From Flavobacterium saccharophilum (GTDB lineage Bacteria > Bacteroidota > Bacteroidia > Flavobacteriales > Flavobacteriaceae), in the NCBI RefSeq assembly GCF_900142735.1, contig NZ_FRBY01000005.1:310001-374000 (forward strand): DNA of 64,000 nt, in the 5' to 3' direction. How positions within the stretch are numbered: the stretch's first letter is position 1; each line of letters opens with the position of its first letter. Positions 17,783 through 26,081 of this stretch are shown here, one piece after another. The notes below the pieces were generated by a model. That model saw only the letters and a program-made list of their open reading frames with translations, was not told where the DNA came from and did no database searches. The position numbers were made by a program, and so were the translations under genes.

Positions 17783-18628
17783 ATGAAAGTTTTTCCATTT
17801 AAAATCCCAAAATCGGGAGAAGATCCCCTTATATATCAAGAAGATAGAGAAATTGTTTTCTACGACAAGCTCCATCAACACGAAGAAATTCAAATCAGTT
17901 TTATCGAAAAAGGAGAAGGTGCTGTTTTTGCCGGTGATACTATCTCCCATTATCGTGAAGGTGATGTACTTGTGATTGGAAGCAATTTACCACATGTTTT
18001 CAGGAGTGAAGTACATGAAAATGAGCCATCCATAATGCTTACCTTATTTTTTACAACAAATTCATTTGGAAAAGATTTTTTTGCTCTTACTACTTTTAAA
18101 AATATCCATCCTTTTTTAGAAAGCAGCAAAAACGGCTTTATCATTCATAACGCACCAAAAAAAATCACCAAGTCCTTTAAAAAATTAAAAAAAGCAGATA
18201 ATTACGAACGCTTTCTTTTGTTTTTAGGCATTATAAAATGGCTTTCAAATAATGATAAAGAACTTTTGTCTAATCATTTATATGACAAAAAAATTACGGA
18301 TAATGAAGGGAAAAGAATGCAGACGGTTTTTGAACACGTTATGACTAACTTTCAGAAAAACATTAATTTAGATGAGATTGCATCTATTGCCAATATGACT
18401 AAAAATGCGTTTTGCCGGTATTTTAAAGTCCGGACGAACAAATCTTTTTTTCAGTTTTTAATTGAAGTCAGAATTGAACATGCTTCAAAATTATTGGCGA
18501 ACAATAGCGAACTGTCTGTTCTGGAAATTGCCGAATTATGCGGTTTTAATAATATTTCCAATTTCAACAGGAAGTTTAAAGAATTAAAACAAAAATCTCC
18601 ATTACAATACCGAAAGTTAAACTTGTAA
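17783..18628 (+). CDS. AraC-family transcriptional regulator with cupin sensor domain
   Basis: The 281-residue protein has an N-terminal cupin-like sensing domain (about 1-150, with HQHEEIQISFIEKGEG). The C-terminal double helix-turn-helix covers about 185-281, with LDEIASIANMTKNAFCRYFK and LEIAELCGFNNISNFNRKFK. The second block has the family GFNNISNFNRKFK signature. It is divergent from the hydroxyproline operon, so local control is likely. In Pseudomonas aeruginosa the hydroxyproline genes are also controlled by an AraC-family activator, LhpR. The proposed sites are the GATACTATRTTA motifs at 3638, 9028 and 17677. The ligand is not known from sequence; hydroxyproline or a peptide is an inference. 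Confidence 0.9.
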   Translation: MKVFPFKIPKSGEDPLIYQEDREIVFYDKLHQHEEIQISFIEKGEGAVFAGDTISHYREGDVLVIGSNLPHVFRSEVHENEPSIMLTLFFTTNSFGKDFFALTTFKNIHPFLESSKNGFIIHNAPKKITKSFKKLKKADNYERFLLFLGIIKWLSNNDKELLSNHLYDKKITDNEGKRMQTVFEHVMTNFQKNINLDEIASIANMTKNAFCRYFKVRTNKSFFQFLIEVRIEHASKLLANNSELSVLEIAELCGFNNISNFNRKFKELKQKSPLQYRKLNL

Positions 18629-18635
18629 GCTTCAT

Positions 18636-18770
18636 TTAACCGCAAAGTACGCAAGGTTTTTTTGAAGTTGAGGGTAGTATAAAATCGCAAAGGTCGCAAA
18701 GCTAAATATAGATTAAGCTTTGCGACCTTTGCGTATCCCGAGGCTTCGGGCTTGCGTTCTTTGCGGTTAA
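18636..18770. repeat. Nested inverted repeat, AACCGCAAAG family
   Basis: Outer arms TTAACCGCAAAG (18636-18647) and CTTTGCGGTTAA (18759-18770) enclose a perfect 18-bp inverted repeat (18686-18703 with 18716-18733). A second member of the family is at 29866-29949. It lies between the convergent AraC and EEP genes and may act as a terminator. Confidence 0.85.
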
Positions 18771-18779
18771 AAAAAAACT

Positions 18780-19826
18780 TTATTCGATAGAAAGTCTCGT
18801 CATAATTGGATAATGATCCGAGTTTTCGAAATCAGAAAAACTTTCAAATTGTTTGACTTTCATATTGCTGTCTGCAAAAATGTAATCAATTCGAGCCGGG
18901 TAATAACGGAATTTATAAGTTGCTCCAAAACCTCCGCCAGCTTCTTCAAAAGTATCTTTTAGCTTCCCTTTTATATTTCGATATACATAGGAGAAAGGGC
19001 TATTATTCATGTCGCCACAAATAATAATCGGGTTTTTACATTGCTTAATATTCTCTTTAAACATTTCGGCCTGTTCTTGCTGTTGTCTAAATCCTTTACT
19101 AATTCTTGTATAAATTAATTGCGATTTTTGCTGATTTACATTATCAATATCATTAGAGATTTTAGCAACATCAGGTGAAATTTTAATCGACTGCAAGTGC
19201 ATGTTGTAAACACGAATGACATCTTTACCTCGTTTTATATCTGCATAAATCACATTGTTATCTGAATTTGGAAAAATGATATTCCCCTGATACAAGATTG
19301 GAAATTTAGAAAAAATAGCCTGGCCTGTTTTAATCTGATTTCCATCAATAAAAATATAACGGTGCGGATATACTTTTAAATCAATATGAGCTGAATTCGA
19401 ATATTCCTGAATACACAAAATATCCGGGTCTTTTTCATCAATAAAAGTTTTAATATTTTCTGGAATATCATCGCGATCCAGCCATTTAAAAACATTAAAA
19501 AGACGCACATTATAACTCATTACAGAGAAGTCTTTTTCGTCTTTAACGTATTCTTTTGCAGAAAATTTGTAAAACTTACTGATAAATGTAATTCCAGTCA
19601 GGAGAACTAACCCAGACAAAATAAGACGTTTTTTAAACTGAATGGCCCAATAAACGAAGAAGAATGCATTCAGCACAAAAAAAGCTGGCATAAACAGCGT
19701 AAGCACCGATAAAAGCGGAAAGCTCTTAGGTGCTAGAAAAGGTAAAATATAGACACTAAACGTAAGCACAGTCAGCACTATATTCAAAAAGAACATTATC
19801 TTATTAAACCACGAAAGGTTTTTCAT
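18780..19826 (-). CDS. Membrane-anchored endonuclease/exonuclease/phosphatase family protein
   Basis: Three hydrophobic segments (about residues 8-90) precede a soluble EEP domain (about 100-348). The domain shows SYNVRLFN, the Mg-ligand Glu in ILCIQEYS, NMHLQS, CGDMNNSP, RIDYIFAD and SDHYPI. This superfamily covers nucleases, sphingomyelinases and inositol phosphatases, so the substrate cannot be fixed. Orientation suggests a membrane enzyme with its catalytic domain on one face. It follows the rhomboid gene by 18 bases and is probably in an operon with two rhomboids and mutL, an arrangement I recall in flavobacteria. Confidence 0.88.
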   Translation of the reverse strand: MKNLSWFNKIMFFLNIVLTVLTFSVYILPFLAPKSFPLLSVLTLFMPAFFVLNAFFFVYWAIQFKKRLILSGLVLLTGITFISKFYKFSAKEYVKDEKDFSVMSYNVRLFNVFKWLDRDDIPENIKTFIDEKDPDILCIQEYSNSAHIDLKVYPHRYIFIDGNQIKTGQAIFSKFPILYQGNIIFPNSDNNVIYADIKRGKDVIRVYNMHLQSIKISPDVAKISNDIDNVNQQKSQLIYTRISKGFRQQQEQAEMFKENIKQCKNPIIICGDMNNSPFSYVYRNIKGKLKDTFEEAGGGFGATYKFRYYPARIDYIFADSNMKVKQFESFSDFENSDHYPIMTRLSIE

Positions 19827-19844
19827 ATTTTGTTGCTAAAAGGA

Positions 19845-20705
19845 TTATTTTCCAGCTTTAAATAAAAACTCTTTTTCTTCTTTTGTCAGACAATCATAAC
19901 CAGACTGGCTAATCTTATCTAAAATTTCATCAATTTGCTGTTGCGTTTTATCTTTCGTAACAATTCTTGATGTCACTTTTTCTGTAGGTTTTTGATAATT
20001 TTTATGAACTTTTTTGAATGGGGTCGAAGGGGATTTTTTAAATAGATTTGAGAAGAAATCAAGTGTTCTGGAAATTACAATACTCAAATCAGATCCGTTT
20101 TGAAGCAATTTGATGTAAATAAATCCAAATAAAGCACCGGCTAGATGCGAAATATGGCCGCCCATATTTTCCAAACGAAGCTGCATTAAATCCAGAATTA
20201 AAATTACAGCTGTAATATGCCACAATTTTACATTTCCGATTAATAACAATCGAACGTTCATTAGAGGCTGATAAGTCGTTGCTGCTACTAAAATGGCCAT
20301 AATTGCCGCAGAAGCACCAACTATGGATCCGGAATAACCTAAAAAATAATAACTCAATGCAAAAACAACTCCTGCGAAAATAGCACTTAAGATATACAAA
20401 CCTAAATATTGTTTTTGAGTAAAAAAGGTTAGAAATAATTGGCTCGAAAAATTCAAAACCATCATATTAAACAACAAATGCAAAAATGATGCATGGAAAA
20501 AAGCATACGTTAAAAATGTCCAGGGCTTAAATAAAAACACATCTGGACTAGATGATAATTCTAACCAATTTGGAAAGTCAAACTGACCGATAGAAAACTG
20601 GTAAAAGAACAATGAAATCAGGAAACAGGCAATGTTCCAGTAAATAACACGCAGCGCGATTCCTCCTATTTTATATTGTAGTTTTAAATCATCTAAAATA
20701 TTCAT
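19845..20705 (-). CDS. Rhomboid family intramembrane serine protease
   Basis: The 286-residue protein has about six membrane segments, the catalytic Ser in GASAAIMA (about S132) and the catalytic His in ISHLAGALFG (about H187). HASFLHLLFNM supplies the conserved N-terminal His/Asn. Rhomboids cut membrane proteins within the bilayer. A basic cytoplasmic tail of about 80 residues, ending in a predicted helical QQIDEILDKISQSGYDCL segment, follows the last span. It sits 43 bases after another rhomboid gene, and the two are clearly diverged paralogues. Substrates are unknown. Confidence 0.93.
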   Translation of the reverse strand: MNILDDLKLQYKIGGIALRVIYWNIACFLISLFFYQFSIGQFDFPNWLELSSSPDVFLFKPWTFLTYAFFHASFLHLLFNMMVLNFSSQLFLTFFTQKQYLGLYILSAIFAGVVFALSYYFLGYSGSIVGASAAIMAILVAATTYQPLMNVRLLLIGNVKLWHITAVILILDLMQLRLENMGGHISHLAGALFGFIYIKLLQNGSDLSIVISRTLDFFSNLFKKSPSTPFKKVHKNYQKPTEKVTSRIVTKDKTQQQIDEILDKISQSGYDCLTKEEKEFLFKAGK

Positions 20706-20748
20706 AAAGTTTCCTTTGTTTTTTAGTTTCCGATATTAAAGTTAAAAA

Positions 20749-21498
20749 TTAATTCCAACGATTACTATTAAACTGATTTTTTTTCCAGTACCACATAATT
20801 AAAAATCCAGTTAAAGCTCCTCCAATATGCGCAAAATGCGCAATTCCTGTACCTCCACTTCCAAATAAAGAACTTCCTCTAAATCCTAAAAACAAATCTA
20901 TTGCTAAAATTCCCGGAACAAAATATTTGGCCTTAACAGGGATTGGGATAAACATTATACCCAATTCAGCATTAGGAAACATAAAAGCAAAAGCCGTCAG
21001 CAAACCATAAATAGCCCCAGAAGCTCCAACAACTGTTCCCATATACGCATCAGTAAAAGCACTAAATTGCGAAACAGAAACTACATCCTGCCATCTTGTA
21101 TCTATTTTTCCTTCACTCAAAAGCTTTAAAATTTCATCTTTCTGAAAACCATTAGCCATCAAAGCACTTAAAGTATCCTGAAAAGAATAATAATTCACCA
21201 CTGTATGTAATAGTGCTGAACCCAGACCACAGGAAATATAAAAAAACAAGAATTTTTTACCACCCCAAAAATGTTCAAGCGCAGAACCAAAAGAAACCAT
21301 AGCAAACATATTGAAAGCAATATGCATAATCCCGCCATGCATGAACATATGCGTAATAGGCTGCCAACCTCCAAAATGAGGGTTTTCAGGAAAAAACATT
21401 GCCAAATATTCATAAGAAACCGGCACAAGCTGAGAACCAATAAAAAAGATAATATTGATTATTAATAGTTGTTTTACAACTGGAGTCATGTTCATCAT
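20749..21498 (-). CDS. Rhomboid family intramembrane serine protease
   Basis: The 249-residue, six-span protein has Ser in GASGAIYG (about S160) and His in HFAHIGGALTG (about H224). The HGGIMHIAFNM motif in the second span is typical. A loop of about 50 residues (about 100-150) between two spans is longer than usual. The start codon overlaps the mutL stop by 4 bases, so translation is probably coupled to mutL. The next gene is a second rhomboid. Family call is certain and the physiological substrate is unknown. Confidence 0.94.
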   Translation of the reverse strand: MMNMTPVVKQLLIINIIFFIGSQLVPVSYEYLAMFFPENPHFGGWQPITHMFMHGGIMHIAFNMFAMVSFGSALEHFWGGKKFLFFYISCGLGSALLHTVVNYYSFQDTLSALMANGFQKDEILKLLSEGKIDTRWQDVVSVSQFSAFTDAYMGTVVGASGAIYGLLTAFAFMFPNAELGIMFIPIPVKAKYFVPGILAIDLFLGFRGSSLFGSGGTGIAHFAHIGGALTGFLIMWYWKKNQFNSNRWN

Positions 21499-23411
21499 AC
21501 GGCAAACTTTTTATCTATATCTTCAACACGCATGGTGATGAAAGTAGGTTTTTGAAAAGGTGAAATATTGGGATCTTTACAGGCAAACAATCCGTTTACC
21601 AAATTATCTTGTTCTTTTTCGGTTAAATAAGATCCCGTTTTAACCGCTAAACTTTTAGCCATCGATTTGGCAATAGTATCATTCTGACTGTAACTGCTCG
21701 CCGGAATTCCGTCCTGTAAATCAGTTAATAATTGTTCAATTACCAACGAAACTTCGCTTTCTGTAATATTTACCGGTATTCCCGAAATTACGATATGATC
21801 TGTCTGAGCCTCTTCAAAAACAAAACCTGTTGTTTCCAGTGAAGGCTTTAATTCCTCGATCAAGGTCATTTCATCTGAAGAATAAAACAAATTCAACGGA
21901 AATAACAATTGCTGACTCGAAGCTTGATTTACCGTCATATTCAATAAAAATTGTTCGTACAAAATACGTTGGTGAGCACGTTGCTGATCAACGATAACCA
22001 TTCCGGATTTTATAGGAGAAACAATATATTTTTTATGAATTTGATAGGTCTTCTGAGGCGCTGTTTCTACCTCATCATCGTTAAACAATGAAGAAGTTAC
22101 TTCTTCATTTTCAAAAGTAAAAGGTGAGCTTTCGACACTTTCGGTATCCAGGCCAACATACAAACTTTCCCAACTTGTGGTTGGTTCTACTCTTTTTGAA
22201 TATCCGGAATAAGAGGAACCTGAAGAAGAAGACGAACCCGAACTATAACCAGATCCGGATCCCGAAGAACCCGATTTCGTATAATGCTGATTCGTTTTAT
22301 CATCTGTAAACGGATTAAAAGTACCATCAACCTGAATTGTTGGTGTTTCGGCCTCTAAATCTTTATAATGATAGGGTGTATCTAAATTGGCATCACGATC
22401 AAAATCTAAAACCGGCGCCACATTAAACTGTCCTAAACTATGTTTAATAGAAGCTCTTAAAATAGCATATAATGCTTGCTCATCATCAAACTTAATCTCT
22501 GTTTTAGTTGGATGAATGTTGATATCAATCGTATTTGGCGGAACTTGCAGATACAAGAAATAACTTGGCTGAGAGCCATCTTTTAAAAGTCCGTCGTAAG
22601 CTGCCATTACCGCATGATGCAGATAACCGCTTTTAATGAAACGATCGTTTACAAAAAAGAATTGCTCTCCTCTATTTTTCTTAGCAAATTCAGGTTTACA
22701 AACAAACCCTTGAACGTTTATAATTTCTGTATCTTCATTAACCGGAACTAATTTCTCATTTGTTTTTCCGGAGAAAATTCCAACAACGCGCTGACGATAT
22801 CCTGCAGCAGGCAAATTGTACATTTCGCTGCCATTATGATAAAACGTAAAATGAATATTGGGATGTGCCAAAGCTACACGCTGAAATTCATCCATAACAT
22901 GACGAAATTCAACCGTATCTGACTTTAAGAAGTTACGACGGGCAGGAATATTAAAAAACAGATTTTTAACTGCAAATGAAGTTCCTTTTGGTAAAACTGC
23001 TACTTCCTGTGAAACGAATTTACTTCCTTCAATTACGATATGCGTTCCTAGCTCTTCCTGGTCTTGTTTGGTTTTCATTTCCATATGCGCAATCGCCGCA
23101 ATAGAAGCCAAAGCCTCTCCACGAAAACCTTTTGTACACAAAGAAAATAAATCTTCTGCCTGACGAATTTTTGAAGTTGCATGACGTTCAAAGCACAAAC
23201 GCGCATCAGTCACACTCATTCCTTTTCCATTATCAATAACCTGTACTAACGATTTTCCGGCATCTTTAATGATTAATTTAATGTCGGTTGCATCAGCATC
23301 AACAGCATTTTCTAAAAGCTCTTTTACAACTGAAGCTGGTCTTTGAACCACTTCTCCAGCAGCAATTTGATTAGCAACGTGATCAGGAAGTAATTGAATT
23401 ATACTCGACAT
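21495..23411 (-). CDS. mutL: DNA mismatch repair protein MutL
   Basis: The 638-residue protein has the GHKL ATPase domain with QIAAGEVVQRPASVVKELLE, VDADAT, DNGKGM and GFRGEALASI, then a Gly/Ser-rich low-complexity linker around residues 375-400. A C-terminal dimerisation domain (about 450-638) follows. MutL couples MutS mismatch recognition to strand removal. The site equivalent to the endonuclease motif DQHAxxExxxxE reads DQQRAHQRILYE, with the His and first Glu replaced by Gln, so nicking activity is doubtful. It is the first gene of a likely operon with two rhomboids. Confidence 0.97.
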   Translation of the reverse strand: MSSIIQLLPDHVANQIAAGEVVQRPASVVKELLENAVDADATDIKLIIKDAGKSLVQVIDNGKGMSVTDARLCFERHATSKIRQAEDLFSLCTKGFRGEALASIAAIAHMEMKTKQDQEELGTHIVIEGSKFVSQEVAVLPKGTSFAVKNLFFNIPARRNFLKSDTVEFRHVMDEFQRVALAHPNIHFTFYHNGSEMYNLPAAGYRQRVVGIFSGKTNEKLVPVNEDTEIINVQGFVCKPEFAKKNRGEQFFFVNDRFIKSGYLHHAVMAAYDGLLKDGSQPSYFLYLQVPPNTIDINIHPTKTEIKFDDEQALYAILRASIKHSLGQFNVAPVLDFDRDANLDTPYHYKDLEAETPTIQVDGTFNPFTDDKTNQHYTKSGSSGSGSGYSSGSSSSSGSSYSGYSKRVEPTTSWESLYVGLDTESVESSPFTFENEEVTSSLFNDDEVETAPQKTYQIHKKYIVSPIKSGMVIVDQQRAHQRILYEQFLLNMTVNQASSQQLLFPLNLFYSSDEMTLIEELKPSLETTGFVFEEAQTDHIVISGIPVNITESEVSLVIEQLLTDLQDGIPASSYSQNDTIAKSMAKSLAVKTGSYLTEKEQDNLVNGLFACKDPNISPFQKPTFITMRVEDIDKKFAV

Positions 23412-23582
23412 TTAAAATTTTAGATTGTAGATTAAAGATTTGAGATTTTTGATTTGAAATCTAAATCAAGGTGTACAAATTTAATGAATTTCTGTTGGCT
23501 TTTTAAACTTAAGCTGTCATAAAAAAAACAAAAACCACAATCCACTATAAAACAGAAAGATTGTATACAATTGCTCCTCTAT

Positions 23583-24266
23583 TTAATTAATTTTTGCTAT
23601 TTCATCTAAGGTGTAAACTTTATATTCTATACCTATTTCTTTTGCATTTTCTTCTACAGTAGTCGTAAAACCAGCCTTTTTTCTGCGTTTATTGACTTTT
23701 TCAGGATTTTGTATTGGCGATATATAATCAAAGAATTCCTTTTTTCCTGTTTTCTTGTTTGTTATTTCCTTTCCTTGCCCTTGTGTTCCATAAATCTGCT
23801 CCTTTCCTTGCTGAACCAAAGAGCGGTCCAGCATCATTGCATATTTTGTAAATAAAATTTCTTCTTTTTCGGCCGCTTCCTTTATCAAAGGCAAATATTT
23901 TGCTATTTCTTTACTATGCTGAATAACATAAAAAGCAGATTCATTAGTAGGCTCACCTACCAAACTTTTGCCAGGATAACCATAAATTGAAATAATTTTT
24001 TCAACTTTAATTAAATTAATAGAATCTTGTGCATTCATAACTTTCCATATCCTCTTTCTAAAAGTAGGATCGTTTTCATGTCCAATTTCTTTTAAAATTT
24101 CTTTTTTTCGTTCTTCAGTTGTATCAAAATTTATATATTCTCTTAAAATTTGATCTGATTTCATAATTGAATCTAATTCAATTTTTAAATCCTTATTTAT
24201 ACCATTCTGAGAATACCCAACACAGGAAAGAAAAATAAAACCAATAAGAAGTAATTGTTTTGTCAT
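23583..24266 (-). CDS. DUF6624-like exported protein
   Basis: The 227-residue product has an N-terminal signal sequence (MTKQLLLIGFIFLSCVGYSQ) with a possible lipobox at LSC. The body resembles DUF6624, with GYPGKSLVGEPTNESAFYVIQHS, KYLPLIKEAAEKEEI, MMLDRSLVQQGKEQIYGTQ and a basic KVNKRRKKAGF segment. No function is established. A TACATTTG box on the minus strand (24291-24298) is a plausible -7 element. It stands alone between the ribH terminator and mutL. Confidence 0.75.
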   Translation of the reverse strand: MTKQLLLIGFIFLSCVGYSQNGINKDLKIELDSIMKSDQILREYINFDTTEERKKEILKEIGHENDPTFRKRIWKVMNAQDSINLIKVEKIISIYGYPGKSLVGEPTNESAFYVIQHSKEIAKYLPLIKEAAEKEEILFTKYAMMLDRSLVQQGKEQIYGTQGQGKEITNKKTGKKEFFDYISPIQNPEKVNKRRKKAGFTTTVEENAKEIGIEYKVYTLDEIAKIN

Positions 24267-24351
24267 AGAAATTTAATTTACACATTATTTCAAATGTAAT
24301 ATATTTCTCAACCAACTTATACTTAACAAATTCCCAAAAAAAGCATAAAAA

Positions 24352-24383
24352 AAAACCTATACTATTTACACTGTATAGGTTTT
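24352..24383 (-). terminator. Intrinsic terminator of ribH
   Basis: Arms AAAACCTATAC / GTATAGGTTTT (11 bp) enclose a 10-base loop. On the minus strand a run of T follows. It lies just downstream of the ribH stop codon. Confidence 0.88.
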
Positions 24384-24405
24384 GTATTTTTAAAAAAATT
24401 GCGTT

Positions 24406-24978
24406 TTATTCGTTCTCGATTTTTATTGGTGTTTCTTCAATCTGAAGCGCACCTGAACTCAACAAAGGCTGGTTAAAAGGATGTGACATTGAAGCCTGTT
24501 GACGAATATACGCCATCTTAATTGCTGCAATTGCCGCTTCGGTTCCTTTATTCCCGTGAACTCCTCCGCTTCTATCGATTGATTGCTGCATGTTATTATC
24601 TGTCAAGACACAAAAAATAACCGGAATATCAGTCTGAACATTCAGGTCTTTAATTCCCTGCGTAACACCTTCACATACAAAATCAAAGTGTTTTGTTTCT
24701 CCCTGGATTACACATCCAATTACAATAACGGCATCTACGTTTTGTGTTTGCAACATTTTCTTTGCACCATAAATTAGCTCAAAACTCCCTGGAACATTCC
24801 AACGAATAATTTGCTGCGCCGGTACATCGCAATCAACTAAGGCATCAAAAGCGCCATTGTATAGTCCTTCTGTAATGGTTTCATTCCATTCAGAAACAAC
24901 AATCCCAAATCGAAAGTCTTTCGCATTTGGGATCGTGTTTTTATCGTATTCTGATAAATTTTTATTTTCGGTAGCCAT
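24406..24978 (-). CDS. ribH: 6,7-Dimethyl-8-ribityllumazine synthase
   Basis: The 190-residue protein catalyses the penultimate step of riboflavin synthesis, joining 5-amino-6-ribitylaminouracil to dihydroxybutanone phosphate. Motifs are VSEWNETITEGLYNGAFDAL, PGSFELIYGAKKM, VIGCVIQGETKHFDFV with the catalytic His, and GVHGNKGTEAAIAAIKM. It is about 30 residues longer than the usual 155-160 because of N- and C-terminal extensions. It lies 81 bases after the TPR protein gene on the same strand. The gap is AT-rich with partial repeats. Confidence 0.96.
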   Translation of the reverse strand: MATENKNLSEYDKNTIPNAKDFRFGIVVSEWNETITEGLYNGAFDALVDCDVPAQQIIRWNVPGSFELIYGAKKMLQTQNVDAVIVIGCVIQGETKHFDFVCEGVTQGIKDLNVQTDIPVIFCVLTDNNMQQSIDRSGGVHGNKGTEAAIAAIKMAYIRQQASMSHPFNQPLLSSGALQIEETPIKIENE

Positions 24979-25059
24979 CTGTACTATTTTAGATTTTTGA
25001 TTTTAGAATATAGATTCTTAAATACAAATCTACAATCTTAAATCTAAAGTCTAAAATTT

Positions 25060-25839
25060 TTATTGCGCTAATCCAATCAATACATCAACAGAAGCTGCTT
25101 CTGGAGTTGCATCGAAGTTTTCTTTAATATCAGTTAAATATTTTAAAGCGTCTTCTTTTTGACCTAAAGCTAAAGCAGTTTTACCAGCTTTTAATAAGAA
25201 ACGAGGCGTTGTAAAATCATTTTTATTAGACTCAGCCGCTTTTACATAATAGTCAAGAGCTTCTTTTTGTTGATTTTTTTGAGAGTAAGCATCTCCGATA
25301 GCACCTTTAGCTAAAGCACTTAAAATCAAATCTTCAGATTTAAAGTTACCTAAGTATTTAATAGCGTCATCAAATTTACCTGTATTCAAATATGCCATAC
25401 CAGCATAGTAATTTGCTAAGTTTCCTGCATCAGTTCCAGAATACTCATCAGCAATTTTCACGAATCCGAATTTACCTTCAGAACCATTCAAAGCTAATTT
25501 GTATAATGAATCGCTTGCAACACCATCAGTCGCTTTTTGGAAATTTTGTTGAGCAACAAACATTTCGTTTGCAGCCTCATCTTGCTTAGGAGCTTCAATA
25601 AATTTTTGGTAAGCCAAATATCCAATAGTAGCAACTGCAATACCAGCAACTAAACCAATAATGATTTTTTGATTTTTAGCAACCCAATCCTCAGTTCTTG
25701 AAGCAGTTTCATCCAATTTAGAAAAAACTCCAGCTGTTGTGCTGTCTTTTTCGTCAATGATTACCTGTGTTTCTTCAGTTACTTCTTTAACTTCCTTTTC
25801 TTTTGGTGCTTTATATCCTCTTTTATTGTAAGTAGCCAT
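25060..25839 (-). CDS. TPR protein with one membrane span (YfgM-like)
   Basis: The 259-residue protein has a charged cytoplasmic N-terminus and a single membrane segment at about residues 58-76 (IIIGLVAGIAVATIGYLAYQ). The rest is made of tetratricopeptide-like repeats (about 95-255), including NLANYYAGMAYLNTGKFDDA and AKGAIGDAYSQKNQQKEALD. The layout resembles YfgM, an accessory protein of the SecYEG/BamB export route. It is upstream of ribH, and recF is divergent. The role is inferred from architecture alone. Confidence 0.8.
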   Translation of the reverse strand: MATYNKRGYKAPKEKEVKEVTEETQVIIDEKDSTTAGVFSKLDETASRTEDWVAKNQKIIIGLVAGIAVATIGYLAYQKFIEAPKQDEAANEMFVAQQNFQKATDGVASDSLYKLALNGSEGKFGFVKIADEYSGTDAGNLANYYAGMAYLNTGKFDDAIKYLGNFKSEDLILSALAKGAIGDAYSQKNQQKEALDYYVKAAESNKNDFTTPRFLLKAGKTALALGQKEDALKYLTDIKENFDATPEAASVDVLIGLAQ

Positions 25840-25861
25840 TTAAAATTAATTTAGTGAACGG

Positions 25862-25893
25862 CAAAAATAAAATTTTTATTGAAACTGAGGCAA
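25862..25893 (-). promoter_or_regulatory. Promoter of the TPR protein gene
   Basis: On the minus strand TTG (25891-25893) and TATTTTTG (25862-25869) are 21 bases apart, matching the Bacteroidota consensus. The start codon lies 22 bases beyond the -7 box. Confidence 0.6.
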
Positions 25894-26081
25894 AAAAAAT
25901 CAATTTTATCACTATTTTAAAAAAAATATTTTTTCAAACCCTAAGTCGTTTCTCCTCAGCACTAAAATAATTCAACTTGAAACACGCCAAAAGCCTTTTA
26001 TATCAATAATTTTCGATAATTTGCACCCTCAAATTTTTGCTGTTCCAAAACATCAGATTTTACCTTAGAGTTCCTTAAAAA

